Assembly (NCBI GenBank): GCA_044463125.1
Contig: JBIQMS010000011.1
Coordinates: 1 to 64,000 of the forward strand
DNA from: CAYMZZ01 sp044463125
GTDB lineage: Bacteria > Bacteroidota > Bacteroidia > Chitinophagales > Chitinophagaceae
Length of the DNA stretch: 64,000 nt
Reading direction: 5' to 3'
How positions within the stretch are numbered: position 1 is the stretch's first letter; each line of letters opens with the position of its first letter. The position numbers and the translations under genes are program-made. The notes below the pieces were generated by a model, which saw nothing but the letters and a program-made list of their open reading frames with translations, was not told the DNA's origin and did not search any database. Positions 60,748 to 64,000 of this stretch are shown here, in pieces.

Positions 60748-63126
60748 TCAATTTCTCACTGGCCTTCCTGTCGTCAACACGCTTTGAATTCTTTCCAGTG
60801 TTTTCTTTTCGCCACAGAGGGAAAGAAAAGCTTCTCTTTCCAGATCGAGCAGGTATTGCTCCGATACCAGGGTGGGTTCACTCAGGTCGCCGCCACACAT
60901 TACATAAGCCAGTTTGCGTGCTACTTTGGCATCATGCTCCGTTGCATAATTAGCGGTTTGCATGGCATGGATGCCTGCATAGAGGGCGCCCAAAGCCGAG
61001 CGACCCGGAACCTTGACATCCTTGCGTTGCACCGGCGTGGTATAACCGCTATCATAGAGCTCCACTACGGATTTGCGTGCTTCATAAATTCGTCGCGACT
61101 GATTCATCACCACTTCATCAAGACCTTTTCTGTAGATACCCAGGCCGTAGGCTTCGGCTGCAGAGGTAGCTACTTTGGCTGTTGCAATAGTTAGGAACCT
61201 GTTCTTCAGGGTAATGGTATCGGGCTCATCGTGATGGGTTTCATCGGCTGCGCGCAATACAAATTCTTTGGTACCTCCGCCACCGGGTATAAGACCAACA
61301 CCCAGTTCTACCAGGCCGGTATAAGTTTCCGCCGCGGCGCAAACCTTGTCGGCATGCAGACTAAGCTCGCAGGCACCACCCAGGGCCAGGCCATGCGGCG
61401 CTACCACTACCGGAATGGAAGAGTAGCGTGCCCGCATCATGGTATTCTGGAAAAGGCGAATGGCCATATCCAGTTCATCATATTCCTGTTCAATCGCGAG
61501 CATAAAGATCATACCCACATTGGCACCCGCTGAAAAATTGGGTCCTTCGTTGGCAATTACCAGACCCTTGTGAGATTTCTCCGCCTTCTCAATAGCGGTT
61601 TGAATGCCGGAAAGAACATCACCACCTATGCTGCCCATCTTGGTGGACCATTGCAGCCCCAGCACCTCATCGCCTATATCATAGAGCCGGCAGGAAGCAT
61701 TCTTCCAAACCAGCTTGTCCTGGAAATGGCTGAGAATGATAAAGGCTTCTCCGCCCGGAATGGCTTTGTATTCACCCGTTGAAGGGTCATAGCAATATTT
61801 GCGACCAGCTTCAATCTTATAGAATGTCTTGTGGCCTTTGTCGAGCATGGCTTTCACCCAGGCTGCGGCCGGTTTGCCGGCTGCTTCCATGGCTGTAAGA
61901 GTGGCTTCCACGCCCAGCAGGTCCCAGGTTTCAAAAGCGCCTATTTCCCAGCCAAAGCCGGCCATCATGGCATCATCCACCCGATACAATTCATCGCTTA
62001 TCTCGGGAATGCGGTTGGATATATAGGAGAACAGTCCATAATGAAATTGTCGGAAAAATTCTCCGGCCTTGTCGGGGGCAGCAACCAGCATTTTGATGCG
62101 TTGCATCAGATCATCCACCGGTTTAGCCGCTTCCACCGAAGCGAACTTGGGTTTTTGCCGGGGCTTGTATTCAAAACTCTTCAGGTCGAGTGTGAGAATT
62201 TCTTTCTCCCCTTTTGCATTTTTACTCTTCTTAAAAAATCCCTGGCCGATCTTATCGCCCAACCATCCCTGGTCCACCATCTTTTGTAGCCAGGCGGGAA
62301 TTTCAAAACTGGCACGCGCTTCATCGGCCGGACAATTTTCATAAACACCATTGGCCACTTTTACAAGAGTATCAATCCCCACTACATCTGCTGTGCGGAA
62401 AGTGGCCGATTTGGGGCGACCGATCAGCGGCCCTGTAAGGGCTTCCACTTCGTCGATGCTGAGCTGCATTTTATCAATTAACTGAAAGATCGACATAATG
62501 CTATACACACCAATGCGGTTGGCGATAAAGGCGGGTGTGTCCTTACAGAGTACGGTTGTTTTTCCCAATACCAGGTCGCCATACTGCATCAAAAAATCGA
62601 TGAGTTCGGGATCGGTATCTTTTGTGGGTATGATTTCCAGCAGCCGCAGATAGCGGGGCGGGTTGAAGAAATGGGTACCACAGAAATTTTTTCGAAAATC
62701 CTCTGATCTGCCTTCAGCCATCAGGTGGATGGGGATGCCAGAGGTATTGGAACTGACCAGGGTTCCGGGTTTGCGGAACTCTTCCACCTGGTCGTAAATG
62801 ATCTTCTTGATGTCCAATCGCTCCACTACCACTTCTATGATCCAATCGCAAGAAGCGATTTCTTTCATATCGTCTTCAAAATTACCCGTACGGATTCGCT
62901 TGACCACATCCTTATCGTACACCGGCGATGGATTGCTTTTGAGCGTGGCTGCGAGTGCGTCGTTGACGAGTTTATTTCGTTCAGCCGCTTTACTGCTTTG
63001 GGCAGCTTCTTTTGGCACTATATCGAGCAACAATACCTGCAAACCCACTCCCGCGAAATGGCAGGCAATACGGGAGCCCATTACACCACTGCCGAGCACG
63101 GCAACTTTGCGAATCGTTCGTTTCAT
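60748..63126 (-). CDS. fadN: 3-hydroxyacyl-CoA dehydrogenase / enoyl-CoA hydratase
   Basis: This bifunctional enzyme performs two beta-oxidation steps. The 792-residue protein starts with a dehydrogenase domain (LGSGVMGSRIACHFAG, NTSGIPIHLMAEG, FFNPPRYLRLLE) in the N-terminal half, and ends with a crotonase domain (GPNFSAGANVGMIFMLAIE, HGLALGGACELSLHADKVC) around 500-680. The domain order matches B. subtilis FadN, not E. coli FadB. The frame is open from a TTG at 63138, but ATG 63126 is preferred. A thiolase (FadA) gene is not visible in the window and may be beyond the right edge. Confidence 0.9.
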   Translation of the reverse strand: MKRTIRKVAVLGSGVMGSRIACHFAGVGLQVLLLDIVPKEAAQSSKAAERNKLVNDALAATLKSNPSPVYDKDVVKRIRTGNFEDDMKEIASCDWIIEVVVERLDIKKIIYDQVEEFRKPGTLVSSNTSGIPIHLMAEGRSEDFRKNFCGTHFFNPPRYLRLLEIIPTKDTDPELIDFLMQYGDLVLGKTTVLCKDTPAFIANRIGVYSIMSIFQLIDKMQLSIDEVEALTGPLIGRPKSATFRTADVVGIDTLVKVANGVYENCPADEARASFEIPAWLQKMVDQGWLGDKIGQGFFKKSKNAKGEKEILTLDLKSFEYKPRQKPKFASVEAAKPVDDLMQRIKMLVAAPDKAGEFFRQFHYGLFSYISNRIPEISDELYRVDDAMMAGFGWEIGAFETWDLLGVEATLTAMEAAGKPAAAWVKAMLDKGHKTFYKIEAGRKYCYDPSTGEYKAIPGGEAFIILSHFQDKLVWKNASCRLYDIGDEVLGLQWSTKMGSIGGDVLSGIQTAIEKAEKSHKGLVIANEGPNFSAGANVGMIFMLAIEQEYDELDMAIRLFQNTMMRARYSSIPVVVAPHGLALGGACELSLHADKVCAAAETYTGLVELGVGLIPGGGGTKEFVLRAADETHHDEPDTITLKNRFLTIATAKVATSAAEAYGLGIYRKGLDEVVMNQSRRIYEARKSVVELYDSGYTTPVQRKDVKVPGRSALGALYAGIHAMQTANYATEHDAKVARKLAYVMCGGDLSEPTLVSEQYLLDLEREAFLSLCGEKKTLERIQSVLTTGRPVRN

Positions 63127-63213
63127 AAGTGGAGACAATAAAATTAGTTAGTTAAACAACTATTTACTGTGAAGGTAAGCGAAATTGAGGAGCCTGAAAA
63201 AGGAAATTTGGGC

Positions 63214-64000
63214 TTAGCGACCAGCTTTGGAAGCGGGCTTTGGATTCTGTCGCTCGAGCATTTCGCGAATGGCTTTGCGATTTTTTCGCGCTTGTTTTTT
63301 GGGCGACTTGATACCAATATTGGTCATCACTCCGCTCAAAGTAATTTTTACGAGATAGTTGATGGCCGACCGGTCGCGAAGTCGTTCAACATACACGGTT
63401 CCCCCTTTACCCTTGTTACGATTCTTAATAATGGTATTGGCGAGGAAATTGGTCAATCGTGCACCCAGCGATTTTGGTTTCTCACGTATCACACGAACCT
63501 TCAGGTCGCGATAATAGAGCTCCATTTCACCATATGCAAAGGATTCCTGTCCGCTAACCTGCATGCGTAAGCTATCCAGGATTCCTGATTTAAGTTCAGC
63601 CCTCGCCAGTGCCGCCAGTATGGGGTTTAGTACGGTGAGATCGCCCTGCTCCATATTCACACGCATGCGAAAACCACCCAGCTTATCGGTATAGGATTCG
63701 TTGACCCAAAGCAGGGTGGGGATAGTGCCTGCCAGTTGTCCCTTTGCAAAAATTCGCAAGCTGTCTCCCGGTTGATGCCTGTAATTTCTGGCACCGGTAA
63801 TTTCTCCATTCAGATTCGTTACTTCTACCATGCCCGCCTTATTGCTCTTTTCGTCCATTTCTTCATAACGCACGAATGCATTCGCCACCAGGATGGTATC
63901 GGATTCAAAACGGAAGGGTAGCTTCTTTAAAAGGTTTCCTGGCAATGCCCGCACAATACCGGGCTCGCGGGGAATCCGTTTATCGCGGTAATCGTCCAGG
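63214..64000 (-). CDS. C-terminal part of a large unknown protein, cut by the window edge
   Basis: On the minus strand the frame is open from the right edge of the window to a stop at 63214, at least 262 residues. An internal GTG at 63954 is not needed because the frame continues upstream. The visible part is beta-rich, with the arginine- and lysine-rich end IREMLERQNPKPASKAGR. Phrases such as GMVEVTNLNGEITGARNY resemble AsmA/TamB-like lipid-transport proteins, but this is a guess. It lies 88 bases from the FadN-like start on the same strand. Confidence 0.55.
   Translation of the reverse strand, partial: LDDYRDKRIPREPGIVRALPGNLLKKLPFRFESDTILVANAFVRYEEMDEKSNKAGMVEVTNLNGEITGARNYRHQPGDSLRIFAKGQLAGTIPTLLWVNESYTDKLGGFRMRVNMEQGDLTVLNPILAALARAELKSGILDSLRMQVSGQESFAYGEMELYYRDLKVRVIREKPKSLGARLTNFLANTIIKNRNKGKGGTVYVERLRDRSAINYLVKITLSGVMTNIGIKSPKKQARKNRKAIREMLERQNPKPASKAGR

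Overview
The window is a stretch of bacterial chromosome from a member of the Bacteroidota, most likely a Chitinophagaceae-type genome. The evidence is a type B T9SS sorting domain (end of the 986-residue protein at 52811-55771), a RemB/Wzi-like outer-membrane protein, Bacteroidota-typical families (DUF4136, DUF4197, GbsR, an AlgH/YqgE protein, a lone RprX-like kinase), promoter boxes of the TAnnTTTG type, almost no Shine-Dalgarno sequences, and a FtsZ with the long Bacteroidota tail. No tRNA, rRNA, CRISPR array, phage or insertion sequence was seen.

Layout. 0.1-9.3 kb: outer-membrane protein, dihydroorotase, MutS-like ATPase, YifB/ComM ATPase, DinB protein, ABC exporter, DUF2721. 9.7-13.0 kb: three-gene metal-receptor locus on the minus strand. 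13.4-17.7 kb: GbsR regulator, PDH E2, DnaX. 17.9-23.9 kb: outer-membrane barrel, GNAT-like protein, L,D-transpeptidase, S9 peptidase, small membrane protein. 24.0-25.9 kb: atpD and atpC, followed by a structured trailer and terminator. 26.2-30.3 kb: lipoproteins, barrel, AlgH, histidine kinase. 30.7-31.9 kb: queA. 32.2-49.2 kb: a complete division and cell wall (dcw) cluster, mraZ-rsmH-ftsL-ftsI-murE-mraY-murD-ftsW-murG-murC-ftsQ-ftsA-ftsZ, without murF or ddl and closed by two terminators. 49.3-51.1 kb: ABC-2 transporter pair. 51.2-56.7 kb: an A+T-rich island with a membrane-anchored regulator-like protein divergent from a secreted T9SS protein, plus two small membrane proteins. 56.7-64 kb: GH43, DUF1080, a nucleotide-sugar-epimerase-like protein, a minimal metzincin, a FadN-type beta-oxidation enzyme, and a gene cut by the window edge.

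The most unusual signal is not a gene. At least eleven intergenic gaps carry arrays of 7-bp (sometimes 8- or 9-bp) units with a fixed core and variable positions, such as GTTTAAG, GTGAGGC, AACGTAA, ACTTAAA, AAGTNNN, TACGTAA and GATTTGTG. They begin or end exactly at, or inside, start and stop codons of the flanking genes, including ftsW, ftsZ, mraY, atpD and atpC. On the + strand the left array of a gap is G/T-rich and the right one A/C-rich, so many gaps are large imperfect palindromes. Some enclose a second, homologous palindromic core (TCTGCGGGAAA arms around a 34-39 nt spacer). I do not recognise a named family for this.

Other points are a 10-bp-periodic MraZ operator over the mraZ promoter, a cluster of DnaA-box-like sites just upstream of it, a perfect 26-bp hairpin behind the PDH E2 gene, and a folded trailer after atpC.
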